Shown here: one piece after another, positions 8,731 to 17,180 of the stretch
How the letters are laid out: every line of letters starts with the position of its first letter
Position numbering within the stretch: position 1 is the stretch's first letter
Origin: a virus
Length of the DNA: 28,506 nt
IMG/VR virus record: IMGVR_UViG_3300048438_000210
Span: 1 to 28,506 of that record
Strand: one strand, 5' to 3'
Translations under genes and position numbers: made by a program
The notes under the pieces: model-generated
What the model saw: the letters and a program-made list of their open reading frames with translations, nothing else
The model's database searches: none
What the model was told of the DNA's origin: nothing

Positions 8731-8740
8731 TATATACACT
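8731..8740 (-). promoter_or_regulatory. Candidate GTGTA-class promoter before the 417-aa gene
   Basis: On the minus strand AGTGTATATA ends 5 bases before the ATG at 8725. It nearly matches the elements before the portal gene and the first DUF2827 gene (GTGTAAA core). It sits in the only gap of more than a few bases inside the adhesin run. Confidence 0.4.
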
Positions 8741-8746
8741 ATTTAA

Positions 8747-11272
8747 TTAGGTTTCCTCCAAAATAATAGCTGCACTTAAACTCGATATACTAGTTTTGCC
8801 TGAAACTATATCACCCAATTCCTCTGCAACTAGAGCGGAGTCTAGCCTTGGAAGTGTCATTTTTTGAGGCAACGAACCTTCTGCCTCAATAATAATTGAC
8901 GCACTTTTAGATGTTATGTACAAAGTATTATCAACCGTTTCTAGAATTAATTCGGGACTAATAAAATCAAAAGACATAAACTTTTCAGGTAGAGCTAATA
9001 TTAACTCTGGAGATAAAACATCAAACTCCACAGGAGACCACTGCAAAGCGGGGTCTTCAGGGTAGTCATCTCGATTATCCCCAACTCCATCTGAGTCGGC
9101 ATCTTTATTTTCATAAGGGTCTTCGGGGAATTCATCAGAGTTATCACCCACCCCATCACTATCAGTATCACTAATTTCTGTCGGATCGTCGGGGAAAGCG
9201 TCAAAAATATCTGGGTATCTATCTCCATCAGAATCTACAGGAACAGTGTCAGAATAGTAGTCTTGTATTAAATCTGAAGGCAAGTCAGGCATTTTTATTG
9301 AAGCGACTCCGTAATCCTCGCCCTCTATTCCGGTAGATAAAATATTATCAGGTATGTAATAAGTTCTTCCTTTTAAATCGTAAGCAGTGCTTTCGCCTAT
9401 GCCTTGTTCAGAAAGATAAACTGGCCAGTAGAATCCTTGGCCTTCAACATAAGTATACATTGGATCGTTTGCGGATAGGTTAGGATTATCAGGGAATTCA
9501 TCAGAATTATCCCCTACACCATCATTATCACTATCAGCAAATTCACTAGGATCGTTAGGGAATGGGTCAAACACATCAGGATAACCATCTCCATCCGAGT
9601 CAACAGGCAGGTCATCTGAATAGTAATCGACAGTTAAGTTCAAAGAATCAGAAGGATACTTAAGAGTGGCAATTCCATAATCCTCTCCCAAATCTCCGGA
9701 GGATACGACATCATTCGGCATATAGTAGGTCCTACTGTTCAAGACGTACGGGGTGCTTTCACCAATATCCTGGTCAGAAAGATAAACTGGCCAGTAGAAT
9801 CCTTGACCTTCAACATAAGTATAAAGAGGGTCATTGGTGGATAAATTAGGATTATCAGGAAAATCGTCTGAGTTATCACCAACTCCATCTCCATCACGAT
9901 CGGAGCTTTCGCTTGGATCTTCAGGAAAAGCGTCAGAATTATCCCCGACACCATCTTGATCGGTATCTATTGCTTCTGTCGCATCATCTGGAAACGCGTC
10001 TACATTTTCTCCATATTGATCCCCGTCTGTGTCAGCCCAATTTATATCCAATGAAGATATATCATTCTCTCCGTTAACCTTAACTTTATCAATTGTTATT
10101 ACAGACCCGCTACTTGTGCTATATGTTCCAGCCAAGATATTCCTAACAGAACCACCGTCATTAGCATAATAGGTATCGTCAATATAATAACTAGAAGCAG
10201 TTTTATCCTCACTCCAGTTGCCGTCGTGAGAGAATGTAATTTCCCCAACGCTAGAATTAACTCTTATTTCAGAAATATGCGGCTCTCCAGATATGCTAGT
10301 AGATTGAAGCTTAACAGAAGGATCTAAATTTATTTTAGATAAGACATTCTTCTTTCTGATTACGGCGCCCTCCGAATGAGTATTAATAAGCGGCGCAGTC
10401 AATATTAACGAGCCAAACCCGGCGACAACCCCTTCTTCCTCAAACGGAGACCCTTCATCTATTATAACTTCATCTCCTATCTCAAAATCTCCTTCATTAT
10501 CAACGATCAATCGATTATTGCCATCATTAGCGTCAACCACGAGTCTTGTCATGTTATCAAAAGTTGAAACAAGAGTAAACGGGGTATCTACATCAAATTC
10601 ATTTGGCACGCCGTCGCCATCAATATCTGTGTCTGAATTGTCACCTACCCCATCGCCATCAGTATCTACAGATTCTAGAGGATTCAAAGGAAACGCGTCA
10701 GTATTATCCCCGATGCCGTCTCTATCACTATCCGTTGTTTCGGTTGGGTCCAACGGAAACGCATCTTGACTATCAGTTACTCCATCACCATCAGTATCAG
10801 GGTCAATGTAACTCTTAGCAAATATGTGAACCTTAAACCCTTCTTCCCTTATTTCATCACTAAGGTAAAAATCAAATTCATCCTTTTTAATATTCGCAAC
10901 ACCTGTTACATAAAAATTAAAATCAACCCCAACCGGGGATTCTAATTGAACAAAAACTGAGACCAAGTCTCCTGCTAATGTTTTACCATAAGAAATTGTA
11001 GAAGAGGTGAAGCCTATTGGCAATCGATAAGTTGTAATTGCCTCTGAGGCAGAAGCCTCTTGCGCGACAAAAGTATCCCTAACAGGCTTCCAATATAACT
11101 GCTGAGACTGGTCAAAATCAGAAATAAAAAATTGACCACTTTCATCAGATGCTACGGCCCCCTCAAAGGGAGGGGTTTGCTGTTGGAGAAACGCTTTGTC
11201 TACTTTTTGCAGCTTTAATGGCATTGCTGCCAATATATTACCTAATTGGGCTTGTACATTTTGTAAGCTCAT
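8747..11272 (-). CDS. Large modular adhesin with TSP3 repeats and two YTYV/FYWP modules
   Basis: An 841-residue protein. Residues 1-77 form a virion-type N-terminus. Residues 78-153 are a beta-sandwich (YRLPIGFTSSTISYG, FDFYLSDEIREEGFKVHIF) like the C-terminal domains of the two fibres at 18265 and 19543. TSP3-type Asp-rich calcium repeats lie at 157-229, 413-473, 557-597 and 679-742. Two copies of the YTYV/GFYWPVYLS module lie at about 480-555 and 602-676, and a beta-rich C-terminus carries twin SPELIL motifs. Residues 235-410 hold a further beta domain. A GGAGG lies 12 bases before the ATG. It is probably a calcium-stiffened tail fibre or receptor-binding protein. TSP3 proteins in bacteria are usually outer surface proteins, so the repeats may have been acquired from a host adhesin. 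Function is inferred. Confidence 0.7.
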   Translation of the reverse strand: MSLQNVQAQLGNILAAMPLKLQKVDKAFLQQQTPPFEGAVASDESGQFFISDFDQSQQLYWKPVRDTFVAQEASASEAITTYRLPIGFTSSTISYGKTLAGDLVSVFVQLESPVGVDFNFYVTGVANIKKDEFDFYLSDEIREEGFKVHIFAKSYIDPDTDGDGVTDSQDAFPLDPTETTDSDRDGIGDNTDAFPLNPLESVDTDGDGVGDNSDTDIDGDGVPNEFDVDTPFTLVSTFDNMTRLVVDANDGNNRLIVDNEGDFEIGDEVIIDEGSPFEEEGVVAGFGSLILTAPLINTHSEGAVIRKKNVLSKINLDPSVKLQSTSISGEPHISEIRVNSSVGEITFSHDGNWSEDKTASSYYIDDTYYANDGGSVRNILAGTYSTSSGSVITIDKVKVNGENDISSLDINWADTDGDQYGENVDAFPDDATEAIDTDQDGVGDNSDAFPEDPSESSDRDGDGVGDNSDDFPDNPNLSTNDPLYTYVEGQGFYWPVYLSDQDIGESTPYVLNSRTYYMPNDVVSSGDLGEDYGIATLKYPSDSLNLTVDYYSDDLPVDSDGDGYPDVFDPFPNDPSEFADSDNDGVGDNSDEFPDNPNLSANDPMYTYVEGQGFYWPVYLSEQGIGESTAYDLKGRTYYIPDNILSTGIEGEDYGVASIKMPDLPSDLIQDYYSDTVPVDSDGDRYPDIFDAFPDDPTEISDTDSDGVGDNSDEFPEDPYENKDADSDGVGDNRDDYPEDPALQWSPVEFDVLSPELILALPEKFMSFDFISPELILETVDNTLYITSKSASIIIEAEGSLPQKMTLPRLDSALVAEELGDIVSGKTSISSLSAAIILEET

Positions 11273-11273
11273 A

Positions 11274-13655
11274 TTACTTAGGTTCCTCCACTGTAATAAA
11301 AACGTCTTTAACGTTTCCTGCGTTTGTTATGACTTGATTATCAATGACAATTTTATTACCATCGACTATTCCAAATGCGGACTCTAAATTACTAACCCCA
11401 TCTTGCTTTGCCCCGGTAATAGTCGAGTCATAATCTACTGAAAAAGAATTACCTCCATCAGGCTGAACAGAAACAATTAATTTATTCACATCATAAATTT
11501 CAACACCTAAATCTACAGGCTCGTAAGCTGTAGCTAAGGCAGTCACGGTCCTTTGATTAAAACCTCTTACCGTAGCAATATCTGAACCTGGGAAAGTATC
11601 CCCAATAATCTTAGTTCCTGTAAAATTAATCGTAAAAGGCCCTCTAGGGGTAGAATCATCTACGGATATTTGCATAGAATAATTTTTATTACCATTTCTG
11701 GTTAAATTTGAAACAGATATACTCGCGTCAGAAACAGAATCAACAATCAAATCTGAAATTTCTTCCCCTATACTTATGCTTATATTATTTAGAACCGCTC
11801 CAGAATTAGAAGAGCTAAAAGTATTTGGAGAAAAACTTAAAGAGGGAATTGTACTGAACGATTGTACCTGAACCGAAGAGCTTGAGAAGCTAGAGGTCCG
11901 CCCGTTAGAAGCCTTCCATAGCGTCACAGACATGGAGCCGCTAGTTCTATTTGTCGCATTTTCGGCTGAAACCAAAAACGGTTCTTGCGTTAAATCTGAA
12001 GCAGGTCTTTCATTGGGGGGTGTCGAGTTGCTATCGGCGGGTGTAGAAATAAACTTCAATATAGAACTTTTAGAAAAACTGTAATAATCAAAATTACTCG
12101 CTGACACATTAAAATTCACTCTATCAGTTGTATTATTAATTATACCTGTAGTATTTGGAACCTGAACAGTATTGACATGGGTTGAAATTTGATATGAAAG
12201 TAAATTATGTCCATTTGAAATGCCAGATCCTGCACTTCCATTATAATAATGTGTTCTGCCCGCAGATGCATCAGCAATTGACCCATTAACCCAATTCTCA
12301 AACCAACTAACTTGAGGGTTAGATGAAGAAATTTTTATAGAAAGGGTTTTACCATCACCGCTTAAAGAAAATTGATTAGAAGGCTGGCTAAAACTAATAT
12401 TTGCAGATGTTACGCCTAAATAAACACCCGTTAAGTTAACATAAACATATCGACTCGGCCACCGTCCGTGCCCAGTACCTATTCTAACCTGCACACTACT
12501 TACGACAGTAGTTGGAGCTATAGATGAAGATATACTACCAGACGGAGATTGATTATTAGTGGTAATCGTATTAGAAGAAGTCAATGTTGTAGATTGGTTG
12601 CCAACTAAATCCCAGGTTTTTGCTGTAAATGTTTTATCAGAAGGAGAATTTCCTGCTCCAGATATATTTACATTAGCTTCGACAGTAAAAGTGCCATCGC
12701 CATTATCATTAAAACCACTATAAATATATTTTGATGATATTGCTGATCCAGCCAATAAAATCCTATTAGACTGCTTTCTGACGGTCACCCTAACTCTCGC
12801 AGTGTCTCCATTTTTTGCTTCCGTCTGTTGAGATGATACGTTACCAGCTGTCGCAGAATTAAAAGATGAAGTTCCATAAAAACTTGAAGAGCCTTGTAAA
12901 TTAATGAACTCTGCACTAAGAACTTCTGGAGGGGTGTCTCTTTCTATAGAGATAAATGTTGTACGCGAGCCATTTTTAAATATGTATGTATTAGGAACGG
13001 AGGAATCAACCCTTACAGATGTATTAAAAGAATAACCATTATAGTGGGTAGAAAGACTGCTATCTGGTATTTCTACTGCATTATCGGGGTCGCCGCTCAC
13101 ATAGTAAGAAATCTTTGGCTTGTAAGTTTGAGCGTCTCCCCTCTCTACCATTAAGTTAACATCTACTAAATCGCTTGCTGTTCTAATTTTTCTTATTATC
13201 GCTCCCCCATAATCAGATTCTAATATTTCCTGAACTCCGCCAACCGCGCTAGTGCTAGTCACAAAAACTGGTCCGGTATCCAAACCTCCAGATGATTCAC
13301 CTCCTGTACTAGAACTATCCGCGCTTATTTGCCCAACGACAATTTCATCAAAATAACCCGTTTGACCAACGAAAACAGAAGAGCCTATCTGAGAATTAGC
13401 TCCGCCAATAGTTGTCTCGCCGACAACTAGTTCATCAAAAAACCCGGTCTCGCCCCTGAAAACATAACCACTAATATCCCCAGATTCAGAAGTAAAATCT
13501 ACAATTTGGGACACTCGCATGTTACCAGAAATTTCTAAATCCCCACGAATCGTTACGTCATTAATAAAATCTTTATGACCAAAGACCTCTTCGTCTCCAC
13601 TCAACCTCATGTATAGGCCAGAAATTGCTTCTTCTTTTGGTATGAATCCTGCCAT
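11274..13655 (-). CDS. Large beta-rich tail-fibre-like protein, 793 aa
   Basis: The start codon overlaps the upstream stop (TGATG), and the stop lies one base before the next start. Residues 1-130 form a shaft-like region. It has DVTIRGDLEISGNMRVS followed by two copies of a GxTGxFDExVVGxT motif, a pattern seen in beta-structured trimeric phage fibres. Residues 130-790 are rich in Ser, Thr and Asn with Ig-like segments, for example FTAKTWDLVGNQSTTLTSS near 340, which resembles bacterial Ig-like repeats. The C-terminus (VIVDGNKIVIDNQVITNAG-type strands) is also beta-rich. No signal peptide, transmembrane helix or enzymatic motif is seen. Probably a long tail fibre or side fibre with an extended Ig-like region. 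Which end binds the virion is not certain, but the N-terminus is usual. Confidence 0.65.
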   Translation of the reverse strand: MAGFIPKEEAISGLYMRLSGDEEVFGHKDFINDVTIRGDLEISGNMRVSQIVDFTSESGDISGYVFRGETGFFDELVVGETTIGGANSQIGSSVFVGQTGYFDEIVVGQISADSSSTGGESSGGLDTGPVFVTSTSAVGGVQEILESDYGGAIIRKIRTASDLVDVNLMVERGDAQTYKPKISYYVSGDPDNAVEIPDSSLSTHYNGYSFNTSVRVDSSVPNTYIFKNGSRTTFISIERDTPPEVLSAEFINLQGSSSFYGTSSFNSATAGNVSSQQTEAKNGDTARVRVTVRKQSNRILLAGSAISSKYIYSGFNDNGDGTFTVEANVNISGAGNSPSDKTFTAKTWDLVGNQSTTLTSSNTITTNNQSPSGSISSSIAPTTVVSSVQVRIGTGHGRWPSRYVYVNLTGVYLGVTSANISFSQPSNQFSLSGDGKTLSIKISSSNPQVSWFENWVNGSIADASAGRTHYYNGSAGSGISNGHNLLSYQISTHVNTVQVPNTTGIINNTTDRVNFNVSASNFDYYSFSKSSILKFISTPADSNSTPPNERPASDLTQEPFLVSAENATNRTSGSMSVTLWKASNGRTSSFSSSSVQVQSFSTIPSLSFSPNTFSSSNSGAVLNNISISIGEEISDLIVDSVSDASISVSNLTRNGNKNYSMQISVDDSTPRGPFTINFTGTKIIGDTFPGSDIATVRGFNQRTVTALATAYEPVDLGVEIYDVNKLIVSVQPDGGNSFSVDYDSTITGAKQDGVSNLESAFGIVDGNKIVIDNQVITNAGNVKDVFITVEEPK

Positions 13656-13963
13656 CAGATATCTGTATAAGTTACGGTAACAGTCACTCTGCCACCTACT
13701 TGGGCCTCAACCCATAAAGAATCTCCGGCCTCAAAAATCAACTTCTCTTCTAAAGAAAAAGTTTGCACGGGCGGAATATATAACTTCGCTATAACCTTAT
13801 TAGAAGCAGAAGGAGCTTCTCCGTTTTTAACCACATAAACATCAACTACGTCTGCGTTCTTAGTGTCAGCATTGCACAAAAATATGGCTAGATTTGCAAT
13901 CTTTTGCTGGCCAGTATTCAATACTTCAGTTAAGCCATTAATAGTAGTTTTATTTTCAATCAT
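13655..13963 (-). CDS. Small beta-rich virion-type protein, 102 aa
   Basis: I start this gene at the ATG at 13963 (MIENKTTINGL), because GGAGGCAGGA lies just before it; a GTG at 13981 would add six residues that only encode the Shine-Dalgarno. It overlaps the portal stop by 8 bases. The protein alternates strands throughout: IANLAIFLCNAD, VVDVYVVKNGEAPSASN, LYIPPVQTFSLEEKLIFEAG, and GGRVTVTVTYTDI at the end. This looks like a single beta-sandwich. Proteins of this size and pattern sit near portal or fibre genes in several marine phages, possibly as decoration, neck or fibre-attachment proteins. I do not know a defined function. Confidence 0.65.
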   Translation of the reverse strand: MIENKTTINGLTEVLNTGQQKIANLAIFLCNADTKNADVVDVYVVKNGEAPSASNKVIAKLYIPPVQTFSLEEKLIFEAGDSLWVEAQVGGRVTVTVTYTDI

Positions 13964-15956
13964 TCTCCTGCCTCCGCTCACTATGATAATAAAGTGCCGC
14001 AGGATATAGTGGCATTTCTTTACTCTGGCTAATATCTAAAATGCTTTCAATGCAATTTAAATTAGATATTTTATTATTATCATCTATGCAAGCCTCGGCT
14101 AAAGATTCCCACGATTCTGATTCAGCGGAACAAATAATAGACTCACATAAATCTTCTGCAGCTTTATTCTGAGACTTGTTTAATTTCTTTTTATATTTAG
14201 AACTCAAGCCTTTCTTAATAAACTCGCTTAAACTTTCAGCTTTATATATAATCTGCTGAATATCTTCTTTTGAAATTTTATCACCTGAACTCTGCTGGGG
14301 AATACCCTTGGTTCCTGTAGGCCTGCCGGTCTCTCCCCCGCCTCCGCTAGGAGCAGGAGTTTCCTCAGATCCAGCGGGCGCAATCATGGGAACTCCGCCA
14401 ACCAAAGGGTTATAAAGACCTTCTTCTCTTTCTTTAGAATAATTCTCTTGAGCACCCTTTAGGTCTAAAGTCTGAGGGTATATTCCAGTTTTAATAGCAT
14501 CAATTCCCTGCTCTGGAGTCAGGACTCCTAACTCTAGCAACCTAGTCACTACTCTCTGAAACTGAACTTCATCCTTGATGTCGATTTCCTCAAACTTAGC
14601 CCTAGGATAATCTCTTAACCCTAGATTTTGACAAACCAATTTAATTTGAGGTTGAAGAAAATCATTCAAAAAAGCATTCCGCGCCTCTTTTAATCTTTCT
14701 AAAAATATTTCAGCCTTAACCTGGGTATTACTATAACGCTCGTCGCCAACGATAATATTTTGAAGGCCTTCTTTAATATCTTGATTAACAATTTGGTATT
14801 TATCGGGACCGACAACCTTTCTTAGGTCGGGTATGACAAAATCAGCTTTAGTGGTATAGTCGCTAACTAAAACCCTACCAACACTTTCATTCATAAAGAG
14901 AGACTGCATGGCCTCTAAATTCTTAGGATTAATCCCACCCTTATCAGGCTCGGCGCCCATAGTTATTAAAAGTATTACATTTTCTATTGTCCTGCAAATA
15001 GCTTGATCAATTTTTTTAAGCTCTATCTTATAGTTTATATCATCTAAAACAGGGTAACCAAACGGCACAGCGAATGGTTCATAGTCTTGTTTTTTATAAA
15101 AAGAATATATCAACCTCTTAGGGTCCAAAGGTATTTCAACCCCATCTCTAGTGAACGAGCCAGACTTAATCTTGTTTCTTAATTCTGAGTCCAAGCTTTT
15201 AAAAACTTGCTCGTCATACTCTGTTTTAGGGTCAGCCAAGCGCTCGAGATCATATTCGGATAAAACCTTAAAATAAGCCCCATCAGAAAATGAAGTTGAT
15301 CTTTTAGCTGTAATATCATAAGGGTTTAAAAATATATATTTTAAAGGTATCATTCCGGGCCTAATAGAAGACCCATAGATTTTAGAAATTTTATTAAAAT
15401 CTTCCTGAGAAAACCTTCCATCAACTCTATACATAAAAATATTTCCAGAGCGATAATACTCCCTGAAATATTGATCTCTCACCTTCCATAAAGATATCTT
15501 ATCGAACCATTTAAGGCAAAAATCTCTGCCTTTCTGATTTCCGCCTTCGAGAATTATATCTGAATTAGCAAACTCAGACATTACATCTACAGCATTCCTA
15601 AATATAGATATATTAGCATAGGCCTTCTGGCATAACTCAACTGCTTGTCTAATATTTATACCAGTAGAGCTAGAATCATAAGGCAAAAGCCCAGCTTCTA
15701 TATTTGAAAACTGGCTTTTCTTGCTAGAGTTATGAATCTTATTCTTTCTTCTTGCTCCATCAATTGCATCAGACTCTGCTCTAGATCTGCTTGCAAGAGA
15801 TTCTATAGCAAAAGAATGAGTGCCCTGTGTATAATAATTCTCACCAGCAAATATTGGAGGAATAGATTGTTCTTGGGGTTTTTCAATATTACCTTGAGAT
15901 GATTTGTCAAACTTTTTCCAATAGTCAGACTTTTTATTATACTTTCTTTTCTTCAC
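13956..15956 (-). CDS. Portal protein with C-terminal extension
   Basis: A 666-residue protein. It has the hallmarks of a tailed-phage portal: an N-terminal basic tail, SIFRNAVDVMSEFANSDI near residue 117, a wing region with YREYYRSGNIFMYRVDG-like sequence near 165, IPLKYIFLNPYDI near 205, the stem/crown helix region LEAMQSLFMNESVGRVLV near 345, and EARNAFLNDFLQPQIKLVCQN near 435. Portals form the dodecameric vertex through which DNA is packaged. Most are about 450-550 residues. Here a Gly/Pro-rich linker (about 529-558, including GGGGETGRPTGTKG) leads to an extra helical, Lys- and Ser-rich domain of about 108 residues. The start is GTG at 15956, preceded by TGTGTAAAGT and 5 bases. It heads the minus-strand operon that continues into fibre genes rather than into prohead protease and capsid. 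Confidence 0.85.
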   Translation of the reverse strand: MKKRKYNKKSDYWKKFDKSSQGNIEKPQEQSIPPIFAGENYYTQGTHSFAIESLASRSRAESDAIDGARRKNKIHNSSKKSQFSNIEAGLLPYDSSSTGINIRQAVELCQKAYANISIFRNAVDVMSEFANSDIILEGGNQKGRDFCLKWFDKISLWKVRDQYFREYYRSGNIFMYRVDGRFSQEDFNKISKIYGSSIRPGMIPLKYIFLNPYDITAKRSTSFSDGAYFKVLSEYDLERLADPKTEYDEQVFKSLDSELRNKIKSGSFTRDGVEIPLDPKRLIYSFYKKQDYEPFAVPFGYPVLDDINYKIELKKIDQAICRTIENVILLITMGAEPDKGGINPKNLEAMQSLFMNESVGRVLVSDYTTKADFVIPDLRKVVGPDKYQIVNQDIKEGLQNIIVGDERYSNTQVKAEIFLERLKEARNAFLNDFLQPQIKLVCQNLGLRDYPRAKFEEIDIKDEVQFQRVVTRLLELGVLTPEQGIDAIKTGIYPQTLDLKGAQENYSKEREEGLYNPLVGGVPMIAPAGSEETPAPSGGGGETGRPTGTKGIPQQSSGDKISKEDIQQIIYKAESLSEFIKKGLSSKYKKKLNKSQNKAAEDLCESIICSAESESWESLAEACIDDNNKISNLNCIESILDISQSKEMPLYPAALYYHSERRQEND
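13966..13975 (-). promoter_or_regulatory. Shine-Dalgarno deciding the start of the 102-aa gene
   Basis: GGAGGCAGGA on the minus strand, ending 2 bases before the ATG at 13963 (the GGAGG core is 7 bases upstream). It lies inside the portal reading frame. It supports the internal ATG over the upstream GTG and shows that SD initiation is used inside this operon. Confidence 0.7.
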
Positions 15957-15961
15957 GGATT

Positions 15962-15971
15962 ACTTTACACA
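15962..15971 (-). promoter_or_regulatory. Candidate GTGTA-class promoter for the portal operon
   Basis: TGTGTAAAGT on the minus strand ends 5 bases before the GTG start of the portal gene. A TTGCAC 18 bases upstream of TAAAGT could act as a weak -35. No Shine-Dalgarno fits in the 5 bases between, so the transcript would be leaderless or nearly so. Confidence 0.5.
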
Positions 15972-16054
15972 TATAATATTGAAAAGTGCAAGTAAAGTCT
16001 AAAGTTAACTTTTAACATTTATTTTTTTTATTTAAATCTAGTTTAGATGCGGAT

Positions 16055-16064
16055 GGTGTAAATA
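16055..16064 (+). promoter_or_regulatory. Candidate GTGTA-class promoter for the DUF2827 genes
   Basis: GGTGTAAATA followed by 6 bases and the ATG at 16071. It lies in the 114-base divergent gap between portal and DUF2827 genes, opposite the minus-strand element at 15962-15971. The gap also holds the 12-base palindrome AAAGTTAACTTT at 16001-16012, which could be an operator, and is otherwise AT-rich with nothing else recognisable. Confidence 0.5.
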
Positions 16065-16070
16065 TTTTTA

Positions 16071-17180
16071 ATGAAAATAGGTATTACTTCAAAATTCTCT
16101 TGCAGCTTCTTTTCCAATGGATTAAATCAAAACCTTGTGCTACTATATGAATGCTTAGAAAGCGTTGGATTTGAAGTTTACTTCCTTGACTTTACAAACA
16201 AAGTTAAGGGTGAAGAATTTAATAATCACTTCTTCATAAATGGTAAAAATATAATAAATTGGTGGGACTTCAATGACTCAAGTTTAAAATTTGATATTTT
16301 ACTTTGCCCAGGAGTTGCGTGCAATGATGATATACGAAACTCAATAAAACAAAAAAATAAAAAATGCAAAATTATATCAATAAAATATGGAAACAATTTA
16401 TTTACAGATTCACACAAATTATCGCTATCAAACATACCTAGTTATTATTCAATTAATATGAACAGGCAACATGACCATGTGTTGTATTCTCCTCATTATA
16501 AGTTTTCAAAGCAATATTTAGAATTTACTGAAAAATGTAGCAGCTCAGAGATTCCATATATTTGGGATCCAAAATTTATTAACCACGAATCCGAAAGCTT
16601 ATCAATCGATCCTACTTTTAAGCCTAATGCAAAACCTAACATTGCGGTGATGGAGCCAAACTTAAACTTCTCAAAGACAACAACTATACCATTCCTTGCC
16701 TTAATAAATTTAATAGAACAAGGCAACGCAGACAAATTTAATGAAGCTTATATTTTTAACAACAATAATAATCTAGATTTCTCGGAGCTATCAGACTATT
16801 TATATAAAGATACAATATTAAAAGAACATAGGAATCGAATCTTTTTTGACCCCAGGCAAAAAACCCCTTCAATCTTAAATAGAGACAACCCAATAATATT
16901 ATCACATCAATTTTATAATGAACTTAATTATCTTTATCTAGAAGCTATATATTACAACTTCCCATTAATACATAACAGTGAACCATTCAAAGATTACGGT
17001 TACTACTACGAAGCTTTTAATATTTTTGACGCAACCAACATGATATTGAAATGCATCAAAGATCAAGACCACTGGCCAGAAACAACTCCAGACAAAGGAC
17101 TCGAGATAATCCATACGTATAGTATAGAAAATAATAAACATAAAATTAAAAATTTAATTGTTTCAATCATCAATGATTAA
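16071..17180 (+). CDS. DUF2827 family protein, putative glycosyltransferase (copy 1)
   Basis: A 369-residue protein beginning MKIGITSKFSCSFFSNGLNQ, the typical DUF2827 start (xIGIT, then a W/FSNGxxQN motif). Other family-like blocks are IAVMEPNLNFSKTTTIPFLA near residue 190, and near 280 ILSHQFYNELNYLYLEAIYY leading to PLIHNSEPFKDYGYYY. The C-terminal block resembles the nucleotide-sugar binding side of GT-B enzymes. DUF2827 has no assigned biochemical function that I know of; many members lie in glycan or phage clusters, so a glycosyltransferase role is inferred. No signal peptide or membrane segment is seen. It overlaps the second copy by 8 bases and precedes two Ser/Thr-rich repeat fibres, making those fibres the natural candidate substrates. 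Confidence 0.7.
   Translation: MKIGITSKFSCSFFSNGLNQNLVLLYECLESVGFEVYFLDFTNKVKGEEFNNHFFINGKNIINWWDFNDSSLKFDILLCPGVACNDDIRNSIKQKNKKCKIISIKYGNNLFTDSHKLSLSNIPSYYSINMNRQHDHVLYSPHYKFSKQYLEFTEKCSSSEIPYIWDPKFINHESESLSIDPTFKPNAKPNIAVMEPNLNFSKTTTIPFLALINLIEQGNADKFNEAYIFNNNNNLDFSELSDYLYKDTILKEHRNRIFFDPRQKTPSILNRDNPIILSHQFYNELNYLYLEAIYYNFPLIHNSEPFKDYGYYYEAFNIFDATNMILKCIKDQDHWPETTPDKGLEIIHTYSIENNKHKIKNLIVSIIND

Noticed and set aside
5343-13655. Diversity-generating retroelement targeting the adhesin genes
   Set aside because: No reverse transcriptase, template repeat or adenine-biased variable C-terminal repeat was seen in the window.
13964-13981. GTG start giving a 108-aa beta-rich protein
   Set aside because: The extra codons are the Shine-Dalgarno itself (GGAGGCAGGA) for the ATG at 13963.
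15957-16070. Possible tRNA or small RNA in the largest gap
   Set aside because: The 114 bases are AT-rich, hold two divergent promoter-like elements and a 12-base palindrome, and show no cloverleaf or terminator.
17158-17172. TTG start for the second DUF2827 gene
   Set aside because: The ATG at 17173 gives MINIGITS, which lines up with the start of the first copy.
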